This document shows positions 62,806 through 64,000 of a stretch of DNA of 64,000 bases, one piece after another. The stretch comes from Roseiarcus sp963742305 (lineage in GTDB: Bacteria > Pseudomonadota > Alphaproteobacteria > Rhizobiales > Beijerinckiaceae), in the NCBI GenBank assembly GCA_963742305.1, contig CAVULN010000046.1, forward strand, positions 1-64,000, read 5' to 3'. Positions within the stretch are counted from its first letter, which is position 1. Every line of letters begins with the position of its first letter. The position numbers and the translations under genes are program-made. The notes beneath the pieces were generated by a model. The model did no database searches. It saw nothing but the letters and a program-made list of their open reading frames with translations, and had not been told where the DNA came from.

Positions 62806-64000
62806 CAGACGTCCTTCATGAGCCTGATCGCGTCATAGACCGCGGCGTGAATGTTGCGGCTCGCGACGCAATCGCCGATCCGGAACAGGCGATAGGCGCC
62901 GGCGGGATTTTTCACCATCGTCTGCGGCCGCCCGGCGATCATCGCCGCGTAATCGACCGCGCCGAGATTGAGAGAGCCCGGCTTGAGTTCGAAATAGAGC
63001 TCGTCGAGCGGGACCGCGCCGTGCTCGACGACGATCATGTCCGCCTCCTTTTCGATCCGCCGCTTGCCGTATTCGTCGAGAAAGGTTCCGACGACCCGAT
63101 TGCCGCGCCGGGCGACCTGCTCGAGCCTGAGGTTGAGGGTGATCTTGGCGTCGGCGCGGCTGAAGGCGCGAAAATAGGGAGGAAAGCTGGTGCCGCCGAC
63201 ATCGGGCGCGAGCATGCGTTCCGGCGTGACGATCTCGAGCTTCGCCCCGGATTCGGTGACGAATTCGGCGGCGGTCAACCCGGGATGGGCGCCGTTGTCG
63301 TCGTAGACGATCACTTCGCCGCCAACCCGCGCGGCGCCCGACAGCAGGTCCCAGCTCGTGGTGGCGAATTCGGCGCCGGAATCGAGGAAGTCGACATTCG
63401 GCGCGCCTCCGGTCGCGACCACCACCACGTCGGGCGAAAGCGCGCGCACGTCGTCGGCCTCGGCGAACAGATTGTAGCGGAAGGCGACGCCGAGCCGTTC
63501 GCATTCGCTCACCCGCCAGTCGACGATCCCCATCACCTCGCGCCGGCGCTTGAGCGCGGCGGCGAGCACGACCTGTCCCCCCGGCTTCGCGGCGGCCTCG
63601 AGCACCGTGACCTCGTGCCCGCGCTCGCCCGCGACCCGCGCCGCCTCGAGCCCGCCCGGACCCGCGCCGATGACCACCACCTTTCGCCTTGGCCCCTCCG
63701 AGCGCTGGACGACATGCGGGATTGTCTCCTCGCGTCCGGTCGCCGCGTTGTGAATGCAGACCGCCTGACCGGAATAGATCGAGTCGATGCAATAGCCCAT
63801 GCCGACGCACGGGCGGATCTCGGCTTCCCGCCTTTCCGCCACTTTCCGCGCGATATGCGGATCGGCGAGATGGGCGCGGGTCATGCCGACCATGTCGAGC
63901 TTGCCGCTCTCGATCGCGTGGCGCGCGGTCGCCACGTCCTGGATGCGGGCGGCGTGAAAGGTCGGGAGCCGCGTCTCGGCGCGCACTTCGCCGGCGAAAT
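62805..64000 (-). CDS. NADH:flavin oxidoreductase / OYE-TMADH family (DgcA-like), partial
   Basis: C-terminal ~398 residues of an old-yellow-enzyme-type Fe-S flavoprotein; the N-terminal OYE barrel runs off the right window edge. Visible: VGMTRAHLADPHIARKVAE at the barrel end, the cysteine cluster RPCVGMGYCIDSIYSGQAVCIHN, then the dinucleotide domain KVVVIGAGPGGLEAARVAGERGHEV, a second Rossmann VVVVATGGAPNVDF, and a C-terminal FRIGDCVASRNIHAAVYDAI. This order (OYE, Fe-S, FAD/NAD domains) is that of trimethylamine dehydrogenase, 2,4-dienoyl-CoA reductase and dimethylglycine demethylase DgcA; the RPCVGxxYCIDxIY block fits the DgcA/stachydrine-demethylase branch best. It overlaps the P1 gene by four bases, so they form one operon. 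Confidence 0.83.
   Translation of the reverse strand, partial: FAGEVRAETRLPTFHAARIQDVATARHAIESGKLDMVGMTRAHLADPHIARKVAERREAEIRPCVGMGYCIDSIYSGQAVCIHNAATGREETIPHVVQRSEGPRRKVVVIGAGPGGLEAARVAGERGHEVTVLEAAAKPGGQVVLAAALKRRREVMGIVDWRVSECERLGVAFRYNLFAEADDVRALSPDVVVVATGGAPNVDFLDSGAEFATTSWDLLSGAARVGGEVIVYDDNGAHPGLTAAEFVTESGAKLEIVTPERMLAPDVGGTSFPPYFRAFSRADAKITLNLRLEQVARRGNRVVGTFLDEYGKRRIEKEADMIVVEHGAVPLDELYFELKPGSLNLGAVDYAAMIAGRPQTMVKNPAGAYRLFRIGDCVASRNIHAAVYDAIRLMKDV

Noticed and set aside
1..64000. tRNA, rRNA, CRISPR or insertion sequence
   Set aside because: I looked for T-arm motifs, regularly spaced direct repeats, transposase motifs and terminal inverted repeats and found none convincing.

Overview
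The window is high-GC DNA from an alphaproteobacterium, most likely of the order Hyphomicrobiales (Rhizobiales). Support comes from a TIGR02302/DUF4175-type protein, an lptM-lysA pair, a DUF1127 mini-protein, DUF2778 and HdeA-like families, and paired M16 peptidases. A methylotrophic or related lifestyle is suggested, but not proven, by PEP carboxylase, a hydroxypyruvate/glyoxylate-reductase-like enzyme, a SoxYZ-like carrier next to a zinc metallohydrolase of the quinoprotein relay type, an MttB-like methyltransferase and a DgcA/TMADH-like flavoprotein. I see no prophage, insertion sequence, CRISPR array, rRNA or tRNA. This looks like a chromosomal segment of housekeeping and metabolic genes.

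Layout: 1-6.6 kb (minus strand) has a UDP-glucuronate decarboxylase cut by the window edge, PEP carboxylase and an inactive/active M16 peptidase pair. 6.9-16.9 kb has prpE, TauE/SafE and GtrA membrane proteins, a fatty-acyl-CoA-ligase-like enzyme with a CHAD protein, a PEPxxWA-CTERM surface protein, a DUF1007-NicO metal efflux pair, an extensin-like lipoprotein and a GFA protein. 17.3-24 kb has the metallohydrolase/SoxYZ pair, a PhyH dioxygenase, a membrane-anchored GH19 protein, a methyltransferase, a DMT transporter and rpsD. 24.5-30.2 kb has a DUF1127 mini-gene, manC and an MFS/MttB-like/LysR group. 30.5-41.6 kb has prfC, two HdeA-like proteins, an M3 peptidase, a DUF2778 protein, a TPR protein, an SDR and a protealysin-like protease beside an emfourin-like inhibitor. 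41.9-50.5 kb has small proteins, an MFS symporter, a 2-hydroxyacid dehydrogenase, recF, a MetA-type outer-membrane protein and an unusual cytochrome P450. 50.7-64 kb has YqgE/AlgH, a DsbD-domain protein, RidA, lptM-lysA, the TIGR02302 protein, cmk, a radical SAM aminomutase-like protein, a P1 peptidase/AraC reading frame and part of an OYE-type flavoprotein.

The most important caution is that at least a dozen recognisable genes are broken by single-base frameshifts. In nearly every broken gene the total length modulo 3 equals the number of junctions, as expected for one extra base per junction. This points to sequencing or assembly error (an unpolished long-read or metagenome contig) rather than to a pseudogene-rich genome, so the affected genes are annotated as disrupted CDSs over their full extent.

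The most interesting biology is: a P450 with a twin-arginine-like export signal, an atypical I-helix and a palindrome at its promoter; a protealysin-like protease with a neighbouring emfourin-like inhibitor that seems to carry its own export signal; a SoxYZ-like carrier/metallohydrolase pair without a visible quinoprotein dehydrogenase; and a membrane-anchored GH19 enzyme.
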